Assembly: GCA_963573315.1 (NCBI GenBank)
Contig: OY752150.1
Span: 1,736,001 to 1,800,000 of the forward strand
DNA from: Entomortierella parvispora
Lineage: Eukaryota > Mortierellomycota > Mortierellomycetes > Mortierellales > Mortierellaceae
DNA length: 64,000 nt
Reading direction: 5' to 3'
The position numbers and the translations under genes were made by a program. Below are positions 42,908-56,109 of this stretch, in pieces (the stretch's first letter is position 1; each line of letters begins with the position of its first letter). Under the pieces are notes generated by a model that worked only from the letters and a program-made list of their open reading frames with translations, did no database searches and was not told the origin of the DNA.

Positions 42908-43348
42908 AGGTTTATTTTAGTCTAGCTTTTACTGGAATTAAAGAGAACTGACATCAACAAGAGAGATGAGATGAGATGAGATGAGATGAGAGGGGAGGGA
43001 GGGAACATGAAGGTGATATATATATGATGATGTAATGTGCGCTGGTACTATGAAAGTGTGTGAGTATGAACAGATGAACATGTGTCTACAATCGCATGGG
43101 TGCCTGGCTGCATGCTGGCATGCTGGCATTCAGCAAAGGTCAATGTGGGACTTGGCCAATACATGCGGGTATTTTTGTTGCTTCCGTTTTCCGGACACTT
43201 TTTCCGACTCTGGCCCATCTCAGCCATTCGCAGCGTTTCAGCCCTCTACTGAATGGAAATATTCATATTGACCTCTATAATTTCAATACACTATACCGTG
43301 ACTGTACCTCGAGACCGCACACGTGATTTATTGTTTTGTGGCAAAAAC
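42908..43348. other. Intergenic with GAGAT microsatellite
   Basis: Holds the 3' flanks of two convergent genes. A (GAGAT)n tract lies at 42962-42991 and (TA)n around 43016-43024. No gene seen. Confidence 0.5.
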
Positions 43349-45008
43349 CTATTTTTTCAAAACTGGCACCTCATAGAGCACATCCGCACGAATGATATAC
43401 TTTGCTCCTTTGATGACCGGGGATCCCTCGTGCAAGAGAGATCCTGCGGCCTCGCCATGTGGAAAACAAAGTACACTTCCAGCTCTGGGAGATGCAGCCC
43501 TTGCGTCCATAAATCCAACATCCGCAGATGGCGTGAAAAAAGTTGTTCCGCCACCCTCAAACTCATCATTCAGATACACCAAAAAGGTTAATCTGGACCA
43601 TCGTGTGCTTCCATATGCGTCGTAGAGGTACTCGCCCGTCTCAGGATCCAGTCCACTGCCAGGCCACTGCCCATCCACATGGATTCTGTAAATGGCGCCT
43701 GGGACATATCTGTAGACTCTCCACCTGGAATTGATCCCGACGGCGCCCTGTCCATCGCCGCTAGTCTCTGGGAAATGCGACTTACATCTATCAAAGATAT
43801 GACCCAAAAGCTCCTGGTCTGCCATCCAAAAAAAGTTATGTGCCAGTACTGAGATGGACTCGGCCGCAGATCCGACCATGGGCACATCAGGTGTAAACCC
43901 GACAGCCTCGGCTGCAGAGATCATTTGATGGCATTCGTCCCGCGTCAACACATCCTTCAACAAGAACGCTCCCGGTACATTGGGCATCTCAATACGCTCC
44001 ACAGGAGGCTGACTGAGCAAATTGTCGGCAAAAGTAAGGCGGACTGTTCCAGGGTTGGAGAGATAAAGAGTGAAATCATGGAGGTTGGGGGTCCGCCGAA
44101 GAGGACCTTTTTGATGTGACACGACTCTGAACGAGGATTTGTATCTCTCAGCCTCCTCTTTGGCTTCAGAAATAAAAAGACGGGTCAGTATAATAATAAC
44201 TTCCATAAATGTGGAGGTGGCTATAGGCAAAAAGTGAACTTACTGAACAATTCGCCAGCCAAAGCAGCCTCGTACTTTTGGAGATTATCCTCAACACGAG
44301 GAAAGGCTTCCCACATGGGATGTATTCTCACAGGATGCTCCTCCTCCATGGCATTGGCCATCTTGGAGGGAACCATGGAGGGATCCACAGTTCGTAGCAT
44401 TGAATCTAGGACCCTTAGTACTATTGGATCACCGAAAGCGCCGTTTTTGGCCGAGGCCGCATCACAATCTCGCACCCAGCGTTGCAAAGCCCCAAGCTTG
44501 GGCACTTGTCCTCTTGTCCTCATCTCCTCCAAGGCAGCCATGGCGTCGCTCCATCGTCCGTCCACCAGAGCGTCAGAGATACGGCCGATGGGTGTTTGTC
44601 CTGTAATCGGAGGAACACAGGAAAGGTTTAAAGTAAAAAGCTAAATCAGCATTCACGACCAACAGAAACAAACGATGCATGTCTTTCATACTAACCCATG
44701 CCAGTTGTCGCAGTGGCTGTCTGATGCAGCTGATGCACCACAGCTCGCAGAGCCTTGCAGGCCTTTGAGCGAAAGACGTCTGTGTGTTGCTCGAGGGCCA
44801 GAAGTGTGCGTAAGGTTACCGTCATATCTTCGTCGGATACGACTCCTCCGTAGGTCTTGCTGTGGGAGTGGTGTGCATGGTTTTCCTGATCGTCGTCCAA
44901 ATCCTTGAGAGCCTGGACATGACGCACTGTAGAAGCTGGCGAGGTTCCCCCGATGGAGACCTCTGCCAAGAGGCGTCTGCGCTTGCGATCCTTGCCGGCC
45001 TTTCCCAT
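43349..45008 (-). CDS. 2-oxoglutarate/Fe(II) dioxygenase, prolyl-4-hydroxylase-like
   Basis: Three exons (44696-45008, 44244-44600, 43349-44163) keep frame and give 494 residues. The N-terminal half is helical and starts with a basic patch (MGKAGKDRKRRRLLAE); I do not recognise it. The C-terminal 220 residues form a P4H-type jelly roll: iron ligands H-x-D in YRIHVDGQW and the distal His in SLLHEGSPVIKG, with Lys as the 2-oxoglutarate contact. SRLTFLVYLNDEFEGGGTTF is the typical core strand. It should hydroxylate a protein or peptide side chain using oxygen and 2-oxoglutarate. There is no signal peptide, so a cytosolic or nuclear site is likely. The substrate is unknown. Confidence 0.87.
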
Positions 45009-45651
45009 TGAGTACTTGTTCTTGAGTGAGTTTCTGCGGCGATGAGGTTCGTCTTAACACACGCCGCAATGGGTCATGAACAAGATGAGGAGAAGAAAGA
45101 AGGAGCAAACAGACATTCGAAGAGAATGCTCCAATTGGGCGGACTTGACACTTCTAAGCCACCGCTGGGAGACATCTTCTCCATGATAGTGCGCCATATC
45201 TTCTGTAACAGACTACTGTTCCCGATTGGAACGCACAAACATTGGCCTCGTGCTTTTCTGTCAGGAGGCGTGTACAGTTGTATAGTGTACTTTACAAGCA
45301 AGCACTCGAAGCATTGAAGCAAATAGACATGCAGCAAAGCACAAAAGAGACAAAGAGCTTCATATCCGGGCGCTCGCAAGGTCCTGATTTTTACCTGGAA
45401 TAGTAGGTTGGGGTGATATGGTAAATGGAAGAGCCCACCGAGGCTGAAGACGGTATTATTTATACTAGCAGTGTATTTGGCATTAGAGAGTGCGCGGCAA
45501 GAGCGGCAGGCCGAGCATTGCTCCCCAGTGAACATGAACAATCGCCAAAGAGGCAACAAAGGGCTCGAAAAGGGTATAAGAAGCAGTGTAAGAAGAAAGT
45601 CCTTTAAGGTAACCAAATAGTCATTTATTTTAGTGTTGAATGTTCCCGCTT
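45009..45651. other. Intergenic upstream of the dioxygenase gene
   Basis: No gene seen. It should contain the dioxygenase promoter and the 3' flank of the bZIP gene. The longer open frames here lack homology and good codon structure. Confidence 0.5.
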
Positions 45652-48015
45652 CTACTCTTGATTCAGTCTGCTCATCAGCTTGTCAACATCAGAGAGCGCT
45701 ATCATAGGACCATGCCCTGAGCATTTTGCCTTTGACTTGAGCTCCTTGCAAAGATCATCAATGTCCACATCATCAAAATTGGGGTGCTTAGCAATGTGCT
45801 CCCAGGCTTGTGGGCAAGGTATCGCCTTCTCGTTCTCCTCTAATGGAGGCAGCGAGAATTTCTTGTTTGCTTCCTCGACCTTGCCGGTGAACGGTTGGTC
45901 TTGGACCGAACTGTTTGAGGGCTGAAGACTGTTGTTCTGGCCAAAATGGGCCCCGGCGGCAACTGCTGCTGCTGCTGCCAAGGCTGGGGGTGAAGGTACA
46001 CCGGTATTGACATCAGTAAACGCATGCGTATAATCGAGCAGCTGATCGTTAAAGAGTCCTCCGATAGTGTCGCTGCCGAATGTGGTCGTCTCGACGGGAT
46101 CATCGTATCCGGCAAAGAACCCACGCGGATCCGAGGGATCGCGATAGTCAGTGAAGAGAGCCGCCTGCGTCTGCTCAAAAGTCATGGGAGTAATGATTGG
46201 CATACCAGAATTGGAAAAACTCAAGAGACCATTGCTACTTGTCGTATCAGTGGTCCCAAACAATGGGCCACTCACAAGCTCTTCCAACGTAGAGGCAGGT
46301 GTATGATCTGAAAGGTTCGAAAGAGTGGATAAGGGGGTATGATTCGCGACACTGACATCAGGGGTCGGTTGCTGCAGTGGCTGTTGCCGGCCGTAGTCAC
46401 TAAAGGAATTTGATGAGCTGAACTGAATGGAGGCCTGTGGTAGTTGTTGGGATGTTTGCGGCACCGAGTGGGGTGCATAAGTGTTGCCGGTGCCGTCGAG
46501 AAGCGATGAGAAGAGCGAGATTTCTTCTGGCGTGCTGTTCCTGAACCGCGGGACGACTCCAGCGTTCTCAGAGTAAGTGCCATGTGATACCAAATCGTGC
46601 TCAGGCGTAGGCAGGTCATTGTCAAGAGGCGAGTTGGGAACACTATCTCCTGCCGACGAGGGTGGCGACCAGGGAAGCTGCTCATTTGAGGGGGGCTTGG
46701 CGACAGCAGAGTTGCTGTGAAGCTTGTTGTGGACGCTTGAATGAGGAGTTGAACTTGCGACACTTGAATTCGAACTGTTGGTGTGGTCCACCGTTGTGAG
46801 CGCAGGACTAGGGGACGACTGCGCCGAACTGGAACTGTTGAGACTTGCGGTCGAGTGGAGAGGCGCCCCTTGGATGGTGCTGGCCTTGGCAGTATTGTAC
46901 ATCCCAGGCTGGGAGATGGGGAAGTCGAAAGTGAACGACTGCTCTTTGAGGAAGTAGTTCTCTGTCTCCAGCTTTTGCACAAGGACTTTCAGGTTCAAGT
47001 TCTCCTCCGCCAGCTTCGAGTCAGACTTGCCCGGGCTCATCTCCTCCAGCTCCTTGATACGCTCCTCCAACGACTTTACGTATCGCTCCTTCCTATCCCG
47101 GAACGCCCTCTGCGCAGCCCTGTTCTGGGCCTGTTTGAGGTTTGAGAGAGACAGGGAACAACGTATTAGAACCAGCTCTGCCGCCAGCCATCATGCGCAT
47201 TTGCCACCATACCTTGCGCTTGTTGGTGGGCTCGGTTGTCAGGGGCTTGCGGCCAGCCTTCTTGGGGGCAGGCTTGCCCTCGCCCGGGGAATGGCCTTCA
47301 TCTGAATACGAGTGAATATATCAATACAGATAGAGACATAGAACAAACATAGAAATCATAAACAAAGACACCCCCCGGTCAGTAATCAGTTGCGACTCTG
47401 TGCAATACGGGCAAGTCCTTGGACCCCACCAGACGAGAACCGAGCAAGTGTCCAGGAAAACAACGGTAAACAATTGACAAACAAAACAAACTCCCCCCTC
47501 CAAGCGCCGCACCAGGGATGGGGATGGGGGGCATGCGTGTACGTGAGTGGATACGAAAAGAGGGCAAGATAAGGAAGGAAGGAAGCAACGTGCAACCTGG
47601 CGAATAGGCGGCTACTCACCTGAGCTGTTGTCGTTCTCCGAGAACCGCTGCTGGCCACTTTCGTCGAAGGGGTCTGCACCGGCACTGGCTGCTGCTGCCG
47701 CCTTGCGCTCGGCTAGAGGGTTGATGCGTCAGTCAAAAGACAATGCACTTGGTTAGTCCACCATCCTTCTACCTAGTCAGTCAGTCTGCTTGGCAATTGG
47801 GCAATTGGGCAACTGGCCGCACCTTGTTGATGCTGATGCGCCTCCGAGATGGCTCCTTTGTGCTTCATGGGATCATCTTCCCTGTACTGCTCGTGATGAG
47901 CAATGGCTTTTGACAACAAATCCTGCGCCTCTCTGTTGCTGTTCAGTATCTGTGCCCAGTCATTGTCGTTGAGGGCGACCGGGTAGACGTCACTGTGCTG
48001 CTGTTGTAGAGACAT
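45652..48015 (-). CDS. Yap1/Pap1-like bZIP transcription factor
   Basis: Four exons (47823-48015, 47620-47712, 47213-47301, 45652-47130) give 617 residues, starting at the ATG at 48013-48015. The basic region carries the Pap1 signature KAQNRAAQRAFRDRKERYVK followed by a leucine zipper (LEERIKELEEM, LVQKLETENYFL). A long Ser/Asn/Pro-rich activation region follows. The C-terminus is a cysteine-rich domain (CPQAWEHIAKHPNFDDVDID, DLCKELKSKAKC) with an embedded hydrophobic export-type signal. In yeasts oxidation of such cysteines hides the export signal, keeps the factor nuclear and switches on antioxidant genes. All three cysteines noticed after the zipper lie in this last domain; the separate internal cysteine-rich domain of yeast Yap1 is missing. 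An 8-bp minisatellite lies just upstream. Confidence 0.92.
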
Positions 48016-48057
48016 TGAGGGAGTGGGTGTGGAGTTTTGGCAGGCAGCTGGTCTGTA

Positions 48058-48171
48058 GTGAGGAGTGAGGGAGTGAGGGAGTGAGGGAGTGAGGGAGTGA
48101 GGGAGTGAGGGAGTGGGGGAGTGGGGGAGAGTGGGGGAGTGAGGGAGTGAGGGAGTGAGGGAGTGAGGGAC
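48058..48171. repeat. 8-bp minisatellite (GAGTGAGG)n upstream of the bZIP gene
   Basis: About 14 units of GAGTGAGG, some changed to GAGTGGGG, in a nearly unbroken array 45 bp before the bZIP start codon, hence in its 5' leader or promoter. A shorter (CAGT)n tract follows at 48261-48282. Such arrays vary in length between strains. Confidence 0.9.
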
Positions 48172-48686
48172 GAGACTAGGAGAGGCGGACTTGTCTAGCT
48201 TGTATGCCTATCTGTATGTCTATCAGTCTGTGTGCCTTGTCTGTCAGCCACTCAGTCTGTCAGTCAGTCAGTCAGTCAGTGAGTCGGTTGATAGGATTCC
48301 CAAGAAAAGAAAAGGAGAGCAGGAAAGAGGGGAAAGACGGGGAGGGGGCAACAATGATGATTACGGCTGAAAGGAAGAGGGGGAGGAGGAGGAGGAATGA
48401 TGAGTGACGATGGAGCGATGGAGAATGGCGATATGAAGTGGGAGGATTGAAGAGTCAGCCAACCGAGGATGAGGATGAGGATGTGAAAGAGATGAACGAG
48501 ATGAAAGATGAAGGATGATGGGCACTTGAATTGTTCAGTCCTTCTTTTTTCTCTTCAAACCATTCAAAATTCAAAAAAAAAAGAAACCAAAAAAAAAAAA
48601 AAAAAAAAAAGAACTTCGTCATTAGTAATCATCACGTGGAACACGTACAGGCCATCTTTCTTTTTTTATTGGATGTGTACGTGTAG
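48172..48686. other. Intergenic, purine-rich, with poly(A) tract
   Basis: GA-rich and GAT-rich simple sequence and an A tract of about 20 near 48590-48610. It holds the distal bZIP promoter and the 3' flank of the E2 gene. No gene seen. Confidence 0.5.
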
Positions 48687-49824
<1,138 letters not shown>

Positions 49825-50402
49825 TGTGGATGCGACTGTGTTGGTGGGAGGGGGGAGGGGGAGGGAGTGGGAGCGCGAGCGGGTGTGGTGGGTGTGGAAG
49901 TAAAGCAAGAGCCAAAAGGTGGTGTTGAAGTAAGTGGAGAGCGCGAGCGATAACTCAGCCCCCGCACGTGATGCATTGGTGGCGTGTGATCACGTGTCTT
50001 TTTCTTTTCTTTTTTTTTCTCTCTCTCTCTTCTCTTCTTCGCGCTGTCCTCATCCATCCATCCATCTCGTCCTTGCCGCTCGTCTTTTTTTTTTTTTTGG
50101 TCTTCTCCTCCATACCCTCCTCGGCCTCGGAATCCACTTTTGCACCCCCTTCCGTCCACCAGAATCAAAACCTTTCATTCCTACCCTCGCCCCGCCTTCA
50201 CAAAACAGTAAGGTAGGTCTTGCTGCTGCTGCTCCTTTCAACAACAATCCTTTGCGCAGAGCCGGCAGGGCCACGAGGTCAGCCTACGCTTCTTGTCTTC
50301 TAATCACCCATGCGCTTACGTTGGCCATGCATAGGAGCCCTCATTTCGCAACCAAAAGATTCCGCCTCCCGAGAACCTTTCCCCCCCCCTATCGACTACG
50401 AC
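49825..50402. promoter_or_regulatory. Shared upstream region of the E2 and PHD genes
   Basis: Divergent genes with 578 bp between start codons. It contains CACGTGATG at 49965 and TCACGTG at 49991 (two CACGTG E-boxes 26 bp apart), followed by CT-rich sequence and a T run at 50087-50098. No gene seen. Confidence 0.5.
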
Positions 50403-52756
50403 ATGAGTGAGTTGAAGCACGGATGATTCATTGGCCACATGATCAAGGAATTGGAAATCTAATCATATGCCCTACTCCTCCTTTCAATCTGGCTTTTATC
50501 TCCTCTACAGCTTCTCGTCGGAGCAACCGTGGAGGGCACACCAAAGGCAGCCGCAAAAAAGACGGCATTGTCAACGGCGGCGACCAGACCCGCTGCGTCT
50601 GTAATCAGCAACGTACGTTCTCTTTTTCATGTTGCCCCCGCAATACAAAACGCCGCTGACCATTGCATAATATTCGTCAAACTCAAACATCCCAAAAAAA
50701 ACCATAGACCATGAAGGTGTCATGATCCAGTGCGAAACCTGTAAAGTTTGGCAACATTGTCCTTGTGTCGGACTCGGTAATGGCGAGGTTACTCCCGACA
50801 AGTACTTCTGTGATTCCTGTCGACCACAGAACCACCCCTATAGTGTTGTAAACGGAGCATTGTAGGTATTTGAATGACTTAAATGATCATCCTCTTGTTC
50901 CTATGACTAACAACCCTGTCTTTGTTAATTCAACAGAATCTCAAACTCGAAAAAAGTCCCACATCAATCATCATCCACGGCTCCTACTACCCGTGTTTCG
51001 CTTGCGCCCTCCTCTATATCCTACTCTTCAAAATCCAACCCTCCAAAGAAGCGCAACACCATGAACTCCAAAGAAGCATCCATTCCCATGGATCTTATGC
51101 TGGCGCAACAAAAATGGAATGATGAGCATATGGATGAAATTCTCGATGACGACAGTATATCGCGACTGTCCACCAGGAAGCGCAAAAAGAATGAAAGCGC
51201 AACGGATGTTGAAGACGATGGGTATTCAAGCGAGGCAAAGGAAAAAGACACCACCCCTTGGCCAAAAATTAATGTCAAGAGTGCTCACGACCTCGACTCC
51301 AAGAAGAAAACGGAACAGTCACCTCCTTCCGGGTCCCCCAGAACAGGGGAGGAATGCAGCCAGGCACCTTCGCTGAAAAACAAAAAAAATTCCAATGCCA
51401 AGTCGCGGTCTAGCTCACCCATCAGGAATACATCTGGGGTTGAATGCAGCATGGATTCTCTAATGGACGAAGAACGCTTGACAGTCAAGGCCGGTAGGCC
51501 GAGTTCAGACAGCAACCGTCAGGAAATAACCGCAGTTTTAAAGAAGCGTAAAGCAACCAAGACCAATTCAACTGAAGATGAGGTGTTACCCGTTAAAGCA
51601 GAACCTCATACTGGGCAAGGTATGCCTCCTCTTGGGTACTGTGAAATTACTGACTTTTACAAAATACTGACTGATTATCCTCAAATATCCGAAATCGATA
51701 GCTCTTTCTTCGTCCAAGAACAGCACCAGCTATAGCTCACAAAGCACTACCACAGTCAAGAACCCTCAGGAGGAAGATACTGGGAAACCGACAAGCAGTG
51801 GTGTCAAGCAGGGATCCCGTATTGCCTCACCTGCATCCGGTGCTAAAAAGTCGTTCCCCAGGCGCGGAGCTGAGAGAAACGTTCAAAGGCAGTCATCTCG
51901 TCACTCGACTCCTGCACCCAGCAGCAACGTCAGCGATGACGCTCAGTCCATGGAGCCTGCTGGGCCAGCCGCAGTTCGATATCCGTCCGCGAAAATGACG
52001 ATTCACGAAATGTCGAAGCGTGCAAAGCAACTACTGGATTATATCTCACGGATTCAAATTGACATGGCTGACCGCAAAAACAAAGGCTGTTCCTTTCCCA
52101 CCGATCGCCTTGGTAAAATTAGTGCAGGGACCACGTTATCAGAGGCCGTTACATCGGCAACCGCAACTACAGTCATAACAGCATCAGTAAATCCCGCTGA
52201 AAAGACTCCTGAAACACAACACTCCTTTCTGCCACACGCTACAACTACCGCTATAATATCCACAGTACAGCGCCAATTTCAGGAGGATCAATTCCACCAC
52301 GACCATCAAGACGATGGTCGCGTTCCGGATCTCTCGCAGGCTACCGTGGACAGCACAAGGCCGGCCATGGAGAGTTCTTTGCTCTACGAAAATCACCACT
52401 CTCATCGCTCACAGGTCAATGTTTCAGGACCTATGTCGATCAAAGTCATCCCTGTCACTGCTATCGATATCTCACCAGTGCTTTCAACTCCCCCCCTCTC
52501 AGCCCATGATCACCCTATGGGCCACTACAGGTTGGAGCAAGGACATCGACCGACCATTACTACGACTAGGGCTACAGGTTCCCCGGTCCATGAACCGCTG
52601 ACACCTCCTCATCAGCTCCGGGTGCCTTTCACAGAGACCCCTTCCTCTGATGTCTGTGAGGTGCCTACCACACGGTCTATGAATAGCTTGGAAATAATGG
52701 ATAAGCTGACAGGCGACCTTATTCGATTCCAAGAGAAATACGGATCACTCCTTTGA
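50403..52756 (+). CDS. PHD-finger protein (Cti6-like)
   Basis: Five exons keep frame: a 4-nt first exon 50403-50406, then 50511-50612, 50708-50861, 50937-51619 and 51702-52756, giving 665 residues. Only the start codon and one base lie in exon 1, so the start rests on the splice fit. A PHD finger opens the protein (TRCVCNQQ, MIQCETCKVWQHCPCVGLG, DKYFCDSCRP) with the C4HC3 zinc ligands in place. Its order and spacing recall fungal Cti6, a histone-reading subunit of the Rpd3L deacetylase complex. The rest is Ser/Lys-rich with basic patches (STRKRKKNE) and a conserved-looking helix (MTIHEMSKRAKQLLDYISRI). A role in chromatin-based repression is likely; the exact orthologue is not proved. Confidence 0.8.
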
Positions 52757-52819
52757 ACCAATTCTTTATTTTTGTAAACTTACCACATGTTTAATTTGTA
52801 AATATTCCTTACGCTAGTG

Positions 52820-52850
<31 letters not shown>

Positions 52851-53162
52851 ACGGCACGATTCATCACTGGTGGAAGTCTCTGTGTCCGACATGGAGCAAA
52901 GGATTATTAGTGTTGGACTTCACCTCGCAATGCTCAAGGACCATTTACCTTGGTGATGATAAGCAACGGAGTGCTACAGAAGCTAACAAAGACGTTGACA
53001 AACGTCAAGGATGTTCACGGCCGTACCCACTTTCAAAAAAACGCTGTTTTTAATCTTATAATATTTTCACCTTTTCAACAATGAAGTAATATTATATTAA
53101 AACTTAGTCTAATATTATAATAAATAACTTATAATAATTATAATATGCGCAAAAGATGCCTC
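52757..53162. other. Intergenic with 29-bp poly(A) tract
   Basis: Between convergent genes. A run of 29 A at 52820-52848 follows a normal 3' flank, and AT-rich sequence at 53058-53145 precedes the CotH gene end. No gene seen. Confidence 0.5.
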
Positions 53163-55206
53163 TTAGAGCATCAAAGAGACACCGATGGAGGCTCCAATCA
53201 AGACGATTGAGGTCAATGCTCCAGGGGACAACAACCCTGCAGCGTTACCAGCCACATCACCACGACCACCGCTACCGCCTCCAGTGCTGCTTGGTGTCGC
53301 TGGTCCAGTGGCCGAAGGTGTTCCGGAGCCGGCTGTAGATGGAGGACCAACTGGGGTTGAAGTAATAGTGATTGAAAATTCTTTGGCTACAGCATCAGCC
53401 TTCTGGCTAATCCACTCAAGAAGACCGAACCCGGCACCACCGGTGGCCGTACCTCCAGCGACAACACCATGGTAAAGGTTATCAGTAGTCTGGGCAAAAG
53501 TCCAGCGGAAATCAATACCGGGAGATCTCTGGGTAATGTTACGATCCCAAGCCAGATCTGGCAAGATGAACTCGTGGTACTTGAGGATTCGGTTGGTGAG
53601 CGTGACGTTGTTAAACAAGACTTGAACAGTGTTCTTGAGGTACGTCTCAAATGTCTTTTGGTAGGTTGGGTTTTGCAAGAGACCATTGATCAGGACTGCA
53701 CCGGGGTAGGCAGCGGGGAACTTTGTGTAAGACCAAGTCACGAAGGTGGGATCAGCCGTGGGCAGGTTCACTCCGAACGTGGCATCGAAATCTTGGGCCA
53801 GGTAGTACCACTTGTTGTTCTGAGTGACATCTCGGTAAAGGCCGTCGTTGGTCTGACCCTCCCAGTAACCATCCCAGCTACCGGTAAGATACTCGAGAAC
53901 CATGAAGCGCACAAACGAATCCAAATCCAACTGTTCGTTGACAGCAGCAACGGCCGCATCGTTGGTCTTGTCAGTCTGGCTCCAAAGCTGGCAGACAGGT
54001 CCGATAGCGGAGGGATCATCAGGGCTTGCAGCGTTCGGGATCCACGAATAGTAATCACCCGTGGCCGAGTATTGGAAGCTGGCGCCGGAAGCACCGTCAA
54101 AGAGTCCACCCATTTGGGCTGGAGGCTTTCCGCCATAAAACATAGCCGAAGGATAAGAGTATTCGGTAACGTCGTCCAAGAGGTTGAAAGTTCCAAATCC
54201 ATCGCCGTTAATGAACAGGCGGACCATGATTGCCTCGTTGGCGTAGGTGCCCATGGCACGACTGATGTCGGCATAAAGCTTTTCACGGATCTGGGTAGGG
54301 TCCTCCTCTTGGTGACGAAGCTTGAAAAAATTGCGGTTCTGATAGGTGTCGCCATTGTTGAGCTGCCAGTTCCAGCTTTGCTTGGCATTGTTATTTTTCT
54401 TTCCGGCTCCGTGGATACCAAAGCTAACGTTCTAATGGCCAAAAAAAAGGGGGGGAGGGGAGGGATAAGGGATAAGTGGGTTGGTGGTCGAAAAGGAGTT
54501 GGCGTGTCAGTGGAATCAGCATTGGCACTTACGGTGAAGGTCTTTGTCTCATCAGCCAAGATGTAGGTCAGAGTAACAGGGAACTTTGTCTTGACAGGCG
54601 TAGCAATGAGGCCATTCAGCTGGTTCACATCGCCGTTGACAAAAACAGTGGGGATGTAGTTTATGTCAAACAAGGGCTGCTTGGGTCCCGAGCGCGTCCA
54701 CTGGGGCTAATTGAGTCGAAATGATTGAGGAAACGGGAGAAAGAAGGAATGGAAAGATAGAGTGGGTTGGTTAGCATATTACGGGGTCATGGCCAATGTG
54801 TCTGATGGGAAACTGGCTGCTTGCTCCTTGTTTTTTTTTTTTTTTGTTTCTGCTATTGGTTGCAGCCAAGCGCACTTACATTGGTCTCGATAGGCCAGGG
54901 TAGAGCAGGGATATCAGCATAGGTGACGGGGCGGTTGATAAAGTCATTCCAGGTACTCGTGCGGCCTGTGGGCAAAGGACGATCAAAGGTCTCGGCCACA
55001 CCGCCAGCCTGATATTTGTACTTTGAATCGGCACCTGTCTCCGCGACACCGGTGAAGTAAGGGACAGTTGGATCTGCGGCAGAGAGAGCAGTTTGCTGGC
55101 CATTGACGAGCACACTGACCGACGTTGCGCCAGGAGCGACGACGCGGAAGGTAACCTGGGCCGCCTGGGCTACAGCGACCAGGGCGAGTATGCAGGCAAA
55201 TTTCAT
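53163..55206 (-). CDS. CotH-family secreted protein, probably GPI-anchored
   Basis: Three exons (54880-55206, 54533-54706, 53163-54431) keep frame and give 589 residues. It starts with a signal peptide (MKFACILALVAVAQA), then a beta-rich N-terminal domain (VTFRVVAPGATSVSVLVNG), then the CotH kinase-like core (NVSFGIHGAGKKNN ... FFKLRHQEEDP ... EGQTNDGLYRDVTQNN ... YLAQDFDATFGV). A Ser/Thr/Gly-rich stalk and a hydrophobic C-terminus (ALTSIVLIGASIGVSLML) suggest a GPI anchor and display on the wall or membrane. CotH proteins are atypical kinases in bacterial spore coats; in Mucorales some surface members take part in contact with host cells. Nothing in the sequence says that this one does. Confidence 0.9.
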
Positions 55207-55887
55207 TATGGGGGTGAGAGGGGGTGCGTATTATTCTTGACTGGTATGGGGCATTAAGCAATTAAGCGATAGAAGGGGAAACAGGAAGACGGGGGAGGAG
55301 AAGGAAGAGGAAGAGGACGAAGAAGAGTGAGGAAGGAAGGAAGGAAGGAAGGAAGGATGAATGAGCGAATGAATGAATGGGGGTGGGGGCAAGCAGGCAG
55401 GGGTATTTGTGGTTGCAGGGACGCTGCTGTGTTGTTGCGTGGAGGAGCAATTGGTCGTGTGCAGAAAGAAGTGGAGGAACAACAACACATGGAATGATGA
55501 AGAGCAGCCGTCGGTTTGGTCGTGTGAGACCCGGCGCAAGAAGAGAACAGGCTAAGAATAGCCCGGTAACGCACGACAACGACGACGACGGAGGGAGGGA
55601 GCAAAAGGGACGGCGCAAGAGATGAGCAGGCGGGGGCTCAAAGGACTTTCTCCTCTCTTCTGTGCCTTTACGCCTTTTTTACTTTTGTCCTCCGCTCCAC
55701 AGACACCTGCTGCACCATGTCGTGCTATTATTATTGGGTCTTGAGAACAACCGGAAAGTCGTGTTTTTTTTGGCGTTGCGCTCCGCCCAGGTTGCCAAAC
55801 GCCACCAATTTGCGAGCACGTGATAACAGATCCTAAATCACGTGATACACGGGTTCAAAGGCAGTCTAGTTTTCAAGACCAATATCT
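55207..55887. other. Intergenic upstream of the CotH gene
   Basis: Contains a (GGAA)n tract at 55332-55356 and TCACGTGA at 55837-55844 before the tRNA gene. Frames in the CT/GA-rich part are artefacts. No gene seen. Confidence 0.5.
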
Positions 55888-55894
55888 GCGACCT

Positions 55895-55935
<41 letters not shown>

Positions 55936-55960
55936 GTGTGTTCAATCCACACAGGTCGCA
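55888..55960 (+). tRNA. tRNA-Phe (anticodon GAA)
   Basis: 73 nt with a full cloverleaf: acceptor stem GCGACCT/AGGTCGC, D arm TTAGCTCAGTTGGGAGAGC, anticodon stem TCAGA/TCTGA with loop CTGAAGA (anticodon GAA), and T loop TTCAATC. Internal A and B boxes are present, no intron, and a T-rich terminator follows at once. Confidence 0.96.
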
Positions 55961-56109
55961 TTTCTTTTTGTTTATTCTTTTGGCTTTCCGTAGCTTACTG
56001 TTACCGTTTTCCCAGCGGTTCACACACTCTTTTTTGCTTTTCGAGGCGACATGTTACTCTCTTTTATCCTTTGAGGTATCACCTTTAACCCCTCAGAGGC
56101 AAAGATTAA

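Noticed and set aside
48058..48171. CRISPR-like regular array
   Set aside because: Contiguous 8-bp units without spacers in a eukaryotic promoter; a minisatellite, not a CRISPR.
52817..53053. Frame starting in the 29-bp poly(A) tract
   Set aside because: The poly-Lys start is an artefact of the A run; no domain follows.
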